Assembly: GCA_015183035.1 (NCBI GenBank)
Contig: JACZZP010000008.1
Span: forward strand, 1,364,001-1,428,000
Length of the DNA stretch: 64,000 nucleotides
Reading direction: 5' to 3'
Origin: Meloidogyne chitwoodi
Lineage: Eukaryota; Nematoda; Chromadorea; Rhabditida; Meloidogynidae
Program-made: the position numbers and the translations under genes
Shown here: in pieces, positions 40,214 to 52,566 of the stretch
Layout: each line of letters opens with the position of its first letter
Position numbering within the stretch: the stretch's first letter is position 1
Notes under the pieces: model-generated
What the model saw: the letters and a program-made list of their open reading frames with translations, nothing else
Databases searched by the model: none
What the model was told of the DNA's origin: nothing

Positions 40214-43200
40214 TTAACCACGCATATTTGTACCAAAACGAAAAGAATTTTTACTTAATTGATTTGGTGTACTCATATAAAAAAGTTCTCGACTAAAAAA
40301 AATAAAATAAAAATATATTATTAATTAATAACAAACTTAAGAATTTGTGGCAATATTTCTTTTAGTTGTTGTTTCATTTCTAATTTAAGTATTGCTTGAA
40401 GACAAATAGAAGAAAGTGAAGGGGAAAAATCAAGAACATAAAGATCACCCAAATCTTCCAAAGCAGTTGAAGATTTTTTTCGAGGATTTGGCCTTAAAAT
40501 TAATTTTAAAAAAAAAATAAAAATAATTATATTTACGTTGTTCCTCCAAAAAGAAATAAACGACTGCCAATCATTATTGTACATTGGCGACGACGTGGAC
40601 AAGGACCTAAAAATTAATTAAATATATAAAATATTCAAAATCCCCTTCATTTTACATAAAATAAAAAAATATAAAAAATTTCAAACCTTGTCCAAAAACA
40701 TTTTTTTCAGTCCAAGTATCCGTTGTTGGATCGAAAAACCACAAATCGTTGAAATGAATATTTAAAATAGAATTAAAACCACCAAAAATAAATAAAAATC
40801 CTTTATAAGTCCACATTGTATGTGAACGACGTCCACAAGGCTGTTTATCACTTTTTGGATTAATTATATTCCATTGCATAGATTTTAGGTCAAGAAAGTG
40901 TAATTTGTCATCGTAAAAATCTGTACGTAAGATATAAATAATTTTTAAAATATTTTTAAATTTAAAATTCAAAGTGAATTAATAAAAATAAGTATTTTTC
41001 TCTAAGGTTATTTTATCCTTATATAATTATATTTTAATTTAATTATTTAAAACAGTTTTTTCCTCGTACCATGATTTGTATGTGCTTGTCCACTTTCATC
41101 TGAACGACCACCAAATATATACTATAAAATATAAAAAAATTGTCAAAAAAAAAATAAAGTGGCAAACCATTTTTCCATCAACTGCACAGGTAGCATGAAA
41201 ATCTCTGTATCTGGGTGGTTCTCCAAAAGTCTGAACTTTTTTCCATGTATTTGTTGGAAAATGGAATGAATAAGTTTCTTGACTAAAACGAAGTTCACGT
41301 TCTTCATATCCTCCAAAAATATACATATAATTACCCCATACAATTGCACTATGGCCATCCCTTGCTGGGCATTGTTGACCTTGTGTAGTAATTATAGACC
41401 AAAGGTTAGTTGCTAAAAAATAAATAAATGATTAATTAAACGGTAAGAAAAAAAAGAAAAATTATTTTTATAACAAACTATAAATATCTCTTAATTATAT
41501 AAATATTTTAACGTAATTTATTAAAAAAGATAAAATATTTTAAATAATACTTTTTGGTAAAATTAACATTTTTACAAAATTATTATGTAATTATTAATTT
41601 GACACAAAAAAAAAGTTTGATATAAAAATAATATTTTTAAAATCCATTTAAATCCTTATAAGGAAGTGATAGAAAACATTTCAGAAAAAACATAAATATA
41701 ATTTAATAAAAACAAATTAAAAGTTATATTTGGTTTAATTTTATTATTTTAACTTTTTAAGAGAAAATTGTTCCAGAATAGAAATGATAAAAAAATTATC
41801 TTTTATTTAATTTTAACTTCCTAGGTCATACTCTAAAGGTCCAAGTCTAATGTACCAAAAATTTAATTACAAGGCAAAGTACATTGGTGTCATTCCCAAT
41901 AAACATTTTTTAATAATATTATCATTTAAAGTATTTCTTGAAATAATTTTGGACACATTTCTGATAAAATTAAATCATAAAAGAAACGTGACTTTTGTTT
42001 TATTGAGGTAAAAGAATACTTTTTTCGTAAATAAAAAATAGAAAAAATAATCAAATAAACGGACCTGGATTGTATCGATGAAGAGTTTGTCTACATCCTG
42101 GAAAAATATAAAATAAAAAAAAATAATAATTAAAAAAAACAAACCATAAGCATCACTGCGTCCACCAAATAAATAGAAAAATCCTTTATAGGAAACGACA
42201 GTGTGTCCATATAACTTTAAAAAACAAAAAATATAAAAATTAAAAATATAAAAAATAAACTTTGAAAGGAATTTCTGGATGTTGTTTTAATTTATCCAAT
42301 CTATCTTTGTCAAAATTATTAGGTAATTCCAAATCTTCAATTCCATCAATGTGAACAAAAATTCTATCTTCATCATCCAATTCTAAATTCTCTTCATCAG
42401 AAAAAATTTCAGCATCAGCTGAACCTTCAGAGTAGACAGAAGAAAGGTCAATTAGATCGTTCAAATTTTGGTCATTCTAAATAATTAAATTTAAAAAGTA
42501 AATTTATATTTTCTGTTTAATATTCAATTATTTTGTAAAATAAATATATCCAAAAATAGCTTACATCACTTAAGATTCTATTTCCTTGATAAATTGTATA
42601 ATTGTCATCATCTATATCCATCTCATTGTCTTCGTTTCTTGTTTCCATTGAAGAAATGTTTTCGCTAAAAGAATGTACAACACTGTTATTAATTTCTAGA
42701 TTTGCTAATATTTGTTGCCCATCCAATTCCTCATCGTCTAATGGAGGATTTGAATGCCGAATTTGTGCCAAGGGATGTGAGGAGGTTGAAGTTGAAAGAC
42801 TGCGAGTTCGACGACGTTGATTCTGTAGTGACTGACTGGTTGAAGGAGTCACAGGATAATTAGAAAATGTAGCACAGCGAAGTTTTTTGCCACTCTCAAA
42901 AGGAAAAGTTGGGAGAAGTTCCCAGCGATATGTGACTAAAATTTAAATTTACTCTTTTTTCTAATTTAATTTTAATTTACAAAAGATCATTCCAAAAAAT
43001 TTTATTAAAAAAGGTATAAACATGTTTTTTCACAAAAAAAGATGTTTTATTGTCCAATTGATTAATCACTTACAAGTATTTAATATATGAATGTCAATGA
43101 AATCATTTTGGGGGCCAACTTCCGTCGCGGTATAACCACCAAAAGAATAGATATTATCGCCAATAGCCACGGCTGCGTGATTGACCTGTATAAGAGAATT

Positions 43201-43283
43201 TATTGGCCTTGAATATGTTAAAAATAAAAAATAAAACAAACTCGTTTGGGTCCACCCTCCAAATTGAGCATCCAACAAGCCAT
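40214..43283 (-). CDS. KLHDC3: KLHDC3-type kelch-repeat protein with acidic insert
   Basis: Twelve exons: 43283-43242, 43185-43074, 42935-42565, 42476-42261, 42214-42145, 42097-42065, 41412-41168, 41121-41070, 40920-40687, 40606-40537, 40492-40337, 40292-40214; 559 residues, all in frame. The start MACWMLNLEGGPKRVNHAAV is the KLHDC3 (Peas) signature. Kelch blades follow: NIYSFGGYTATEVG, FFYLFGGRSDAYG, YMYIFGGYEERE, MYIFGGRSDESG, FLFIFGGFNSIL, RLFLFGGTTPNP, each with downstream Trp. The end has LDFSPSLSSICLQAI. Human KLHDC3 is a CUL2 substrate receptor that reads C-terminal degrons. Between blades 1 and 2 (42261-42860) is an insert of about 175 residues, Arg/Ser-rich and then strongly acidic (EIFSDEENLELDDEDRIFV), absent from the 382-residue human protein. 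The 652-bp intron 41413-42064 shows no element. Confidence 0.93.
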
Positions 43284-44927
43284 GAAGATAAATTTATATA
43301 GGTATTATAATATAGAAAAGTCAAATATGTAAATAGTCTTAATAATTAGTCTAAACAATTTTTAAAATTGAAATAAAATGTTTTATTATATTTTTAGTTT
43401 TTAAAAATTTTCGATTATTAGAATACTAAAAATAAATAATTTTAAATATATATGTATTGGCAACAAAATTTATTTTAATACTAAATTTAACGAGAATAGT
43501 TAAAAATTTTGTGTAATAATAAAATGAATGTATGTTTTTCCATTCTTTTTATTTTAACGAAAAGTGATTTTTTGTTACTATCATTTTGTTTGGTCTTTTT
43601 CATCAGAAAAAACTCTCATTGCCTCTTAAATATTATTTTGCCTACACAAAGCAGTTGGAGGTTATTTAAGGCTTATAAAAGTATGTGGAAATAGTGGATT
43701 AGTTTGATGAATTATATGACCTTGAGTAAAAAAAGAGAAGGTACATAAGTCAGCTGGAGAAAAATCAGGCCGATATAGAAAATGCATTCATAAAATAAAA
43801 TCTACAAATAAATGTGAATTATTAATATTTTGTTTGTTATTTTTTGGAAAAATAACATCTTAATTTTTGTCAAAAAAGAAATATTTGGATCTTTTAACAA
43901 TAAATGGAAAATATTAAAGGTAGAAGAAAAAGTTACGTGGATGACGTATTTATTTGGTCTAGCTTTGGCCAAAATGAATCTAGTACATTGAATTGGAATA
44001 GAAATACATATATAAAAGAACTGGTTATTTATTTTATCTGGTTGTTTAATGGGAGGAGCAGAGGCTGCTTTTCCTTGCTCCTTGACACCGCCCATATTTT
44101 CCTCAAAATGTTTTCTTTTCCAATTGCGTAACAAAAAGAAAAATAAATAAAAACTCTTAAGTATATTTATTAGTACATATGTATGTATTAAAAATTTAAT
44201 TCTTTAAAAGTAAGAGATATAGTATAGCTGAGGCCCCACTCAGAAATTAATAATTGGATATACCATTCGATGTAGCTCGTCGAACGGTACTACTCTTATG
44301 GTGCGGAAATGCGCTTACTCCCCCCTATGGTTTTTCGATTTTTTGGGGCCTGTATCTCGGTTCATAGGCATTTCCGCACCATAAGAGTAGTACCGTTCGA
44401 TTCAGCTCGAGCTACATCGAATGGTAAATCCAATTATTAATTTCTGAGTGGGGCGTCAGCTATACTACACCCAAAGTAAGGCAGACTTTGATTGGAAATT
44501 TCTAATTAATTTTTAAATATCAAAGGTCATTACATATAAAATACTAAAATAAACAAATAATTAAGTAAATGGATATTATTAAAAGTTAGAAATACTAAAA
44601 AATTCAGCTGGCCAAAGAATTAGCTTAATCAATTTTCCCAGCACTTGACCTAAATATTTTATTATTAAGTAGTTTAATAGGCACTAGGACAATTGTACAT
44701 TAAATAATGTGAATCATTTAGCTCCTAAATAGAATGTTAAACTGACAAATTGGTAAACGAAATAATGGTACATAAAAAATTGGATAAATTGTATGTTTAG
44801 GTTTATGAAGTAAATTGGAATGAATGTTGAGTACTACCATCCTAATTGTCCCACACATATGTAAAGTGTACAGTTTAATTTTTTAATATTTTTAGTCTAC
44901 TACCTTCATTCAAAATTGGTATCTTAA
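43284..44927. other. Divergent intergenic region KLHDC3 / BYSL
   Basis: 1.6 kb of AT-rich sequence with inverted-repeat element F at 44222-44465. Open frames at 43509-43694 and 43802-44134 overlap on opposite strands and carry no domain. Confidence 0.6.
44222..44465. mobile_element. Near-perfect hairpin element F, 244 bp, TA-flanked
   Basis: Arms of about 95 nt pair almost perfectly: GTATAGCTGAGGCCCCACTC at the left with its complement at the right, then GAAATTAATAATTGGAT and GGTACTACTCTTATGGTGCG. A spacer of about 50 nt separates them. TA lies on each side (44220-44221 and 44466-44467), as expected for a Tc1/mariner-mobilised MITE. The spacer shares a core with element G. No coding frame. 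Confidence 0.93.
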
Positions 44928-46611
44928 ATGGGGAAGAGGAATAAAATTAGAACAGGCACTGGAGATATTGTTACTACTCCTGGCCCACTTCATAAACAAA
45001 TTGAAAGATCAAAAATAGCCAGGCCTAAATTTAAACCGTTCAAGCGTTCCAAAGATGAACCAAAAGACGAAATCGAGGTTTGCCACTTTACAGATAAGAA
45101 TTTTATATTTGATAATGTAGTTAAATTAAAAAAACTTTTTTCAGCTCGTAGATCCAGCTTTAAAAGGAAAAATTATCATCAAAGCGAATAAAAAATTGGA
45201 AAAAGATATAGAATTCAATGATGATGTAGAGACTGACAATTCTGTAGAAGATGAGGAAGATGATGCTTTGGACATTGAAGGACTCGTATCACAGCATCTT
45301 GAAAATTTCAACGAGCTAAAATTAGTTATAATTTTAATATAATCAAAAAATTAAATTAATTTAAATCTTTAGGATGATTCTGTTAAAAATGTTCGAAAGT
45401 CAAAACGAAAGATTGATAAACACGCTATTGTAGACGAACCAGACAAGGAAGAGGTTTTAATTTTTTTAATTTTATTCTAAAGTTTTTTAGTTTGCTGGTA
45501 TTGATCCTAAGATTATTGATCTTTTCACAGAAATTGGTCAACTTTTGAGCAAATACAGAAGTGGAAGAATTCCTAAAGCGTTTAAAATTATTCCTACTTT
45601 GCTTAATTGGGAGAAGATTATTGAGTCTTATCATTTTGTATAATTTAATTTTATAATATTTAGACTAACAAAACCAGATAATTGGACTGCAGCTGCTATG
45701 TTAAATGCCACCAAAATATTCGCATCAACTTCTACTCCTGTCCAGTGTCAAAAGTATTAATTTAGTAAATCAATTTTAATAGGACTAAAATTTATTTAAA
45801 GGTTTTACAATTTGATTTTACTCCCGCGTATTAGAGATGATATTGATGGATTAAAAAAGTTACATTTTCATATGTACCAATGTCTTTTTAAAGCTTTGTT
45901 CAAACCGGCGGCATTTTTTAAGGGAATTCTATTGCCTCTTTGTAGGGTATTCCAAACAATAAATATTTTAAAATTATTTTTTATGATTTAGGCAGACAAT
46001 TTTTCTCTTCGAGAGGCAGTAGTTCTTGCTTCTATGCTACGAAAAGGTTTTTTTACTATATAATAGTATTATAATTAATTATTTTCAGCTTCTATACCAC
46101 AAATGCATGCTGCCGCAGCAATGCTCAGTGTAATTTAATTTTCAAAAATTTTCTAAGTTTTTTAAGATTAATGAAAAATTATTTTTAAGATTTCTCGTAT
46201 GGAATACACTTCTCCAAGGGCTCATATTCTTCAGACATTGATTGAAAAAAATTATGCATTGCCCTTAAGTGTTTTAGATGGAATTGTTTCTCATTTTATT
46301 AGGTACAAAATTAGAAAATATATTTTTTTAATAAATTTTTTAGAATGAAAAATGATAGAGAAATAACTTTAACGGTCAGTTGGCATTCTTGTCTTATTTC
46401 TTTTATACAACGCTATGCCAGTATTTTAAATATTGTGCAAAGGAATGAACTTATTGAGCTTGTGAAGGTATAGCTCATATTATGATAAATTCAAAAGAAT
46501 TTTCACTAATTTTAGATACATTCGCATCATAAAATTACTCCAGAAATACTAAAAATATTGCGAACCACTGAATCAAGTAAAGTTGAAACTGGGGATAAAA
46601 TGGATATTTAA
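44928..46611 (+). CDS. BYSL: Bystin (Enp1), 40S ribosome assembly factor
   Basis: Eleven exons: 44928-45077, 45145-45324, 45373-45453, 45491-45624, 45664-45753, 45802-45946, 45992-46046, 46089-46129, 46190-46302, 46344-46467, 46516-46611; 402 residues. The N-terminal 150 residues are basic, then acidic. The bystin domain follows: [131 protein letters not shown]. Bystin/Enp1 acts in the nucleolus and on pre-40S particles in 18S maturation. A polyadenylation-like AATAAA lies at about 46706, between the stop and the next gene 140 bp away. Confidence 0.97.
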
Positions 46612-46734
46612 AACTTGTTGGTGTTTTGTATTTGTTTTTTATTAAAAGTTTATTTTGATTTCTAAAATTATTTTTATTCGATTATATTTTCTCATATTTA
46701 CAATTAATAAAATAATTATTTCATTTATCCTTTT

Positions 46735-46751
46735 ATTTAATTATTAAAAGC
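46735..46751 (+). promoter_or_regulatory. Candidate trans-splice acceptor before MRPL3
   Basis: The T-rich run 46722-46744 leads to TTATTAAAAG (AG at 46749-46750), one base before the MRPL3 ATG. The gap from the bystin stop is only 140 bp. This spacing is typical of nematode operons resolved by spliced-leader addition. No spliced-leader RNA gene is in the window. Confidence 0.45.
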
Positions 46752-48830
46752 ATGTTAACATTTGACGGATTCTCTCGTTTATTTTTGAATGTGTCTAAAC
46801 AGGAGATAGCGCAACTTAGGTTCAGCAGGTAATTTGTATATAGATCTTACAATTAGAATACATGCTTTGTATTTTACATTAATTTGAAAATTTTTTGTTT
46901 TTAGAAGACGTGCCAATCCTCCACCGTGGATTCCTGTTAATTACCATCCCATCCGTGCTCAACTTTACAAGGAAGATAGGTTAATTTCTTCGATATTGTA
47001 GTTAACTTTTTTTCCTCGATTCAGACGTATCATTGAGGCAAATAGAAACCTAGTTTCGTCGAACCGGTCCGTGTTTGACAAAGATTTAGAAGGACAGTTT
47101 CACTTGATTCCGGGTATTCCAAATCCACCAGATTGTCGAGGAAATGTTTATAATAAAGATGAAAGTAAACGGATAGGTATGATTGGACGGAAAATTGGAA
47201 TGACATTGCAATGGTTTGAAAAATATTTTTATAAATATTTTTAGAATAAATTTTAGGTTAAATGATGGCACTCGCTGTCTTTGTACAATGATCCACTTCC
47301 CTGATAATGTTGTTCTCTCTGCAAACGATCCTGAAGTTCTTTTAATTTTATATTTAAAGAATCAAATTTTTTAGACTTGGTGGCGTCATAGTGTGACTGG
47401 AAAGCAGAAAGCATTTGGAAAAAGGGGCCCATTATGGAGTGTAATATAGTTTTATATTTTTAAATATTTTTTAAATAGGATTTTTATTAAAATTAATTAT
47501 TATTTTACTTTCAAATAATTTTTAGCAAATGGTTGGCGCATATAATGATGATTCAGTTTTTTACACCAATGAATACAAAAGAATGTTTGAACGAGTTGGG
47601 GTTCCTTACAAAAAATTGATGGGAGGTTTCTTGGTCTCTGAGGATGCCGTTGTCAAGCCTGGAACAGTGTAAGGAGAAATTATTTTTATCTTAATTTTCT
47701 TTAAATTTTTAGTTTAGATGTCAGGCATTTCCAAGTTTATTTATTTTTTTATTTTTTACTTTCTTATTTTTAAGGTGGGTCAATATATCACTTTAAGTGG
47801 TAAATCAATTGACTGGGGATTTCAAGGAGGTAGGCTTTTTTTCTTATTTTGCTTTCTTCTTTTCATTTTTTAAATAGAAAAGGGAAAATAAATAATTTAA
47901 CTTTCCTTAAAACTCTAATAATAAGTGGAGTATATAAGGATATGTACATATGTATATATAATTTTATGGATTAATTATAGTTTATCTTTGTAGGTATACA
48001 TTGAAAGAAATCCCACTTTTAAAAATTCCACCACCAAAAATATTTTCAAAATTGTGTCTAAATTTTTTTTATTTATTTTTTCTTTAGAAAAATAATATTT
48101 GTACTTTCAATTATGTACTTTATAATTTATTTTACAATATTAATATTTTAGTTATGCATCGATGGGGAATGAAAGGAATGAGACGAAGAAAGTTTATTTA
48201 AATAAATATAATATAACATTAATTAATTATAAAGTACAACAAAAGCACATCGTCGTGTTGGTTCCATTGGAATTAAAGGTGAAGGAAAAGTTTGGTTGGG
48301 ACGTTGTCTTCCTGGCCATATGGGATACGAATGGCGTAGTATAGCAGGATTTCAAATTCTTAGAATTAATCCAATTGAACAAGTTAAAAAAAATAATTTT
48401 TATTTTATAACAAAATTATATTTTAAGGTAATTTATGTTCGAGGAAGTCCTCCTGGTGATATTAATGAAATGTTATTAGTAAAACAATATAATATCTTTT
48501 TTTATCTAATTTTTTTTTCCTATTTTTAAGGCAACTGATTCATTTATTGAAAAGAAAAGAGTAGAATCTCCTCCGTTTCCAACATTTTATTTAGATGAGG
48601 AGGCTGAAAATAAAATTAATAAATCAGAAGAAATGCATAAAATTTATAATGTTACTTCAAATGACATTTATTATCCAAAACTTTTCAGAGTAATTAATTT
48701 TAAAATTTTATTATTATTTTTTCATTTTTAGTTTAATCAACCTTCTATTATTTATACGGAGGCTGATGAAATAAAATCGTTGGCTCGTGATAAGTCTAAA
48801 GCTAAAACAGCACAACTTAAGAAAAAATAA
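46752..48830 (+). CDS. MRPL3: Mitochondrial ribosomal protein uL3m (MRPL3)
   Basis: Thirteen exons: 46752-46828, 46905-46979, 47025-47213, 47257-47335, 47375-47440, 47526-47668, 47713-47734, 47775-47829, 48152-48191, 48235-48382, 48428-48478, 48531-48689, 48732-48830; 400 residues. The uL3 fold is clear: RIGMIGRKIGMTLQW, VGQYITLSGKSIDWGFQGVM, HRWGMKGM, TTKAHRRVGSIGIKGEGKVW, PGHMGYEWRSIAGFQILRIN, VIYVRGSPPGDINEMLL. The Arg-rich early part fits mitochondrial import, and the long tails at both ends are typical of the mitochondrial form. It is a core protein of the mitochondrial large subunit near the peptidyl transferase centre. The very short exon 7 (22 nt) is required for frame. It probably shares an operon with bystin. 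Confidence 0.95.
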
Positions 48831-49169
48831 GCTTTCATGGAATTTTTGAAAATTGTTATTTAATTATTTGGTTTATTTTTTTTAGTTTTTATAAAATTGT
48901 TTTTTTAAAGAGTTGTAAAAATTTTTTTGAATTTAATTTTTGTTTGAAATTAATTTAAAAAAATTCAAGTAAACATTTAAAATGAATGGAATATTTTAAT
49001 CAAAATTTAATATAATTATTTCTTTCTAAAAGAATTTTTTCTATATTTTATAATAATCAATTTTAATTAAATTACATTATTTATTTATTGTTAGATAATA
49101 CAAATTATTTAAATAATTTTGTTTTAAATTTATTATTTCTTTAAATATTTATTACTTTTAGTTTTTTCA
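48831..49169. other. Intergenic MRPL3-ETFDH
   Basis: 339 bp of AT-rich sequence, same-strand neighbours. An acceptor-like TACTTTTAG ends at about 49161, 9 nt before the ETFDH ATG, and could receive a spliced leader. Confidence 0.5.
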
Positions 49170-51943
49170 ATGCATTTAACTATGTACAGATTTTTAAGCA
49201 CTACTTGTAGACTATCAAATGTGGTGAATGGTCGATGGACTACAACGCATTATCTTCAAAAGCCAAGAGACAAAGATAATCGGGTTCAAAAATAATTTAA
49301 TTTAATAATTAAATAATGTTTAGTGGAAAGATATTGACATGGAAAGAATTCAAGATGATTTTGATGTTGTCATTGTTGGAGGGGGACCTGCAGGATTGTC
49401 TGCTGCTATAAGACTAAAGCAATTGGCAAAAGAAAATGAAAAAGGTAACATACAATATTTGCAATATTTTTAAAATAATGGATATTTTTAATTTAAAGAA
49501 GTGAGAGTTTGTGTCGTTGAGAAAGCTCCAGAAATTGGTTCACACACTCTTAGCGGTGCAATTATTGAAACAAATGGTTTAAATAAACTTTTTCCAAATT
49601 GGCGTGAGATGGAAAATTGTCCAGTGAAGCAGCCAGTTACAAAAGACTCGGTTTAAATTTAGAAATATTTTGTCATTAAAAAAATAATTTTAGTTTGGAA
49701 TTTTAACAAAAAATAGACGACTTAATTTACCTTTGGTTAGTTTTATATACTTTTGAAGTATTTAAAATTAAAAAAGAAAATTTAGCTTCCAGGCTTCCCT
49801 TTAAAGAATCATGGCAATTACATTGTTAGATTAGGTAATAAAAATTATTTTAAAATTTAATTTTAATTATTCTATTTAGGTCATCTTGTTCGTTGGTTAG
49901 GTGAATGTGCTGAAGAGTTGGGAGTTGAAGTTTTTCCAGGTTTTTAATTTATTTAATTTAAAATATATAATTATTTGATTATTTTTAAAGGGATTCCTGC
50001 CCAAGAATTATTATATACTGAAAACGGGAGTGCTGTTTGTGGTGTAGCTACAGCAGATATGGGAATTGCTAAAGATGGAAGTCCAAAGGTTAGTTAAAAT
50101 AATTTTAATAAAAAAATTTTTCATTTAAAAACATTTTTAGGATAGTTTTCAAAGGGGTATGGAGTTGAGAGCAAAGTAAGAAATTTTATTATAAGCTTTA
50201 AAAATTAATTTAAAATTTATCTTTTCCCTTAAAGATGTACAATTTTGGCTGAAGGATGTCGTGGTCATCTTACTCGTTCTTTACTGCCTAAATTTGATTT
50301 GACAAAAGGAAAAGAGCCAATGACATATGGTATAGGCATAAAAGAACTTTGGGAAGTTGATCCATCTAAACATCAGCCTGGATATGCAGAACATACAATT
50401 GGCTGGCCTTTGGTTTGTTCTAAAAATATTTTTTTAATTTATTTTAGAATCGAAATCAATATGGTGGTTCATTTCTTTATCATATCGAAGATAATGGTCA
50501 GCCACTTGTTTCAATAGGCTTTGTTGTGAGTTATTCGTTTTGAAAATTAAAAATAATTTTCACTTTTCTTAATTTTAAGAAATTATTTTTCAGCTTGGAT
50601 TGGACTATTCAAATCCATATTTGAATCCTTTTAAGGTTTTAAATATTTGATAATATTTTAAAATTAAATTATAGACCTTTCAATTATATAAATTACATCC
50701 TTCAATTCGTAAACATCTTGAAGGTGGAAAAAGAATTGGTTATGGGGCTAGAGCTTTAAATGAAGGAGGATATCAGGTATTAAATTAAATTTATTTTTTA
50801 AAATTAAATTTTATAGTCAGTTCCAAAAGTTGTTTTTCCTGGCGGTTGTTTAATTGGATGTTCAGCTTCTTTACTTGTATTATTTTAAATTAATTTATTT
50901 TATTAAAATATAAATTAAGAATGTTGCAAAAATAAAAGGAACACATAATGCAATGATTAGTGGTTGTTTGGCTGCAGAATCTATTTTTGACGAACTTAAA
51001 AATGCTACAGAAAATATTAAAAGTAATAAAAATTTGTTTTTTTTTTTAATTTTTAAAGCTATAACACCAACAAAATATGAACAACAATTATCAAATTCAT
51101 CAGTAATTAAAGAACTTCGTCAATCCAGAAATGTTAGACCATCTTTTGGAACTTCTTTGGGATTATGGGGAGGATTACTTTACACTGGAATTTTTTATGC
51201 TTTTGGTAAGAATTTTTAAAAATTTTTATAATTATTTTTTAGGACGTGGAAAAGAGCCTTGGACTTTTTCTCATGGACATTCAGACAATGAAAGTATTGA
51301 ACTTAAACAAAAAGTAAAAAAATAACAATTAAATTATTTAAAATTGTTATTTAGCCTTCCTTTTTTTTAGATTAATTTTATTTTTTTTTAATTTACTACA
51401 AATTTTTGGTCATTTAATTAATATAAATTTAATTATTTTTAAGTATTCTCCAATAGAATATCCAAAACCAGATGGTAAACTTACTTTTGATCTTCTTTCT
51501 TCTGTTCATTTAACTGGAACAAATCATGAAGAAGACCAACCAGCACATTTAACACTTAAAGATGATACAATACCTGAAGATATTAATTTAAAACTTTATG
51601 ATGGTAATATTTAAAATATATTTAAATAAATAAATAAAGTTTTTAATTTATTTATTTATTAGGTCCAGAAGGAAAATATTGTCCTGCTGGTGTTTATGAA
51701 TTTGTACAAAAAGAAAATGGAAAAGAAGGGGAAATGCGTTTACAAATAAATGCTCAAAATTGTATTCATTGTAAAACTTGTGACATTAAAGATCCATTAC
51801 AGGTTAAATAAAAATAAAATTAAAAAACTTTAATTTTAGAATATTTATTGGGTAGCACCAGAAGGAGGTTTATTTTTTATTTTTATAAATTATTTTATTT
51901 TTTTTTTCTAATTTTAGGAGGTCCAAAATATGATGGACTGTGA
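49170..51943 (+). CDS. ETFDH: Electron transfer flavoprotein-ubiquinone oxidoreductase
   Basis: Moves electrons from ETF to ubiquinone in the mitochondrial inner membrane during fatty and amino acid oxidation. Many exons (first 49170-49283, then 49324-49444, 49499 onward); about 600 residues. An import-type start ([17 protein letters not shown]) precedes the FAD-binding [20 protein letters not shown], then [77 protein letters not shown] and [14 protein letters not shown]. The membrane-facing [20 protein letters not shown] follows, and the C-terminal 4Fe-4S ligands lie in [10 protein letters not shown] and [13 protein letters not shown]. It ends [17 protein letters not shown], as in the family. 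All key motifs are present, so it should be active. Confidence 0.97.
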
Positions 51944-52566
51944 ATTTTATTAATTATATTTAGATATATAATTTTTAATATAAAATTGCCTTTAAAAGCC
52001 AAAGAAAAAAATATATAATTTTAATTTCATTTTGCATAAGTTTTTATAAAACTTTTTATATTTTAAAAGATAATTTAATAATTAATTAATTAATTGCTCA
52101 TATATTTTTTTTAAAAAAAACCTCTCTTATCAAATTCAATTTAACATTAAAATAAATATCAAAATTAGTATTTTTTAATTTTATAACATTGTTAATTAGT
52201 CAAAAGATGAAAATATAATATTTAATATAAAAAATAAGCAAATTTATTTTAGTAATTAAAAAAAAAGAAATTATTTATTATTTATGTGAATTTTAATAGC
52301 TTATTTTTTTTTTATTAAAAAAAAAAGACAGCAAAAATTAGGAATTATTTTAAAATATTTTATTTTTTAATTACGTCTAAATATATTTAAATTAAATATT
52401 ATTATTAGAGAAACTAAGAATATATAAAATTAAAAAATTGTAAAATTTAAAAAGAAAAAAGATAAATATTTTTGTCTGAGGTCATCTTTTTTTTTTGGAT
52501 TTTCCTCTCTTTTTCTTCTTCAAAAGGCAAAATGAACACAAATATTAAAGCCTTTTCTTAATTAAT
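51944..52566. other. Convergent 3' spacer ETFDH / reticulon
   Basis: 620 bp of very AT-rich sequence with both 3' untranslated regions. No other element was recognised. Confidence 0.6.

Noticed and set aside
43802..44134. 110-codon reverse ORF and its forward partner near the KLHDC3 promoter
   Set aside because: Both strands are open over the same AT-rich stretch with no domain or splice partners; treated as chance.
44222..44465. microRNA precursor
   Set aside because: The hairpin arms are far longer and more perfect than a miRNA precursor and are bounded by TA, as expected for a MITE.
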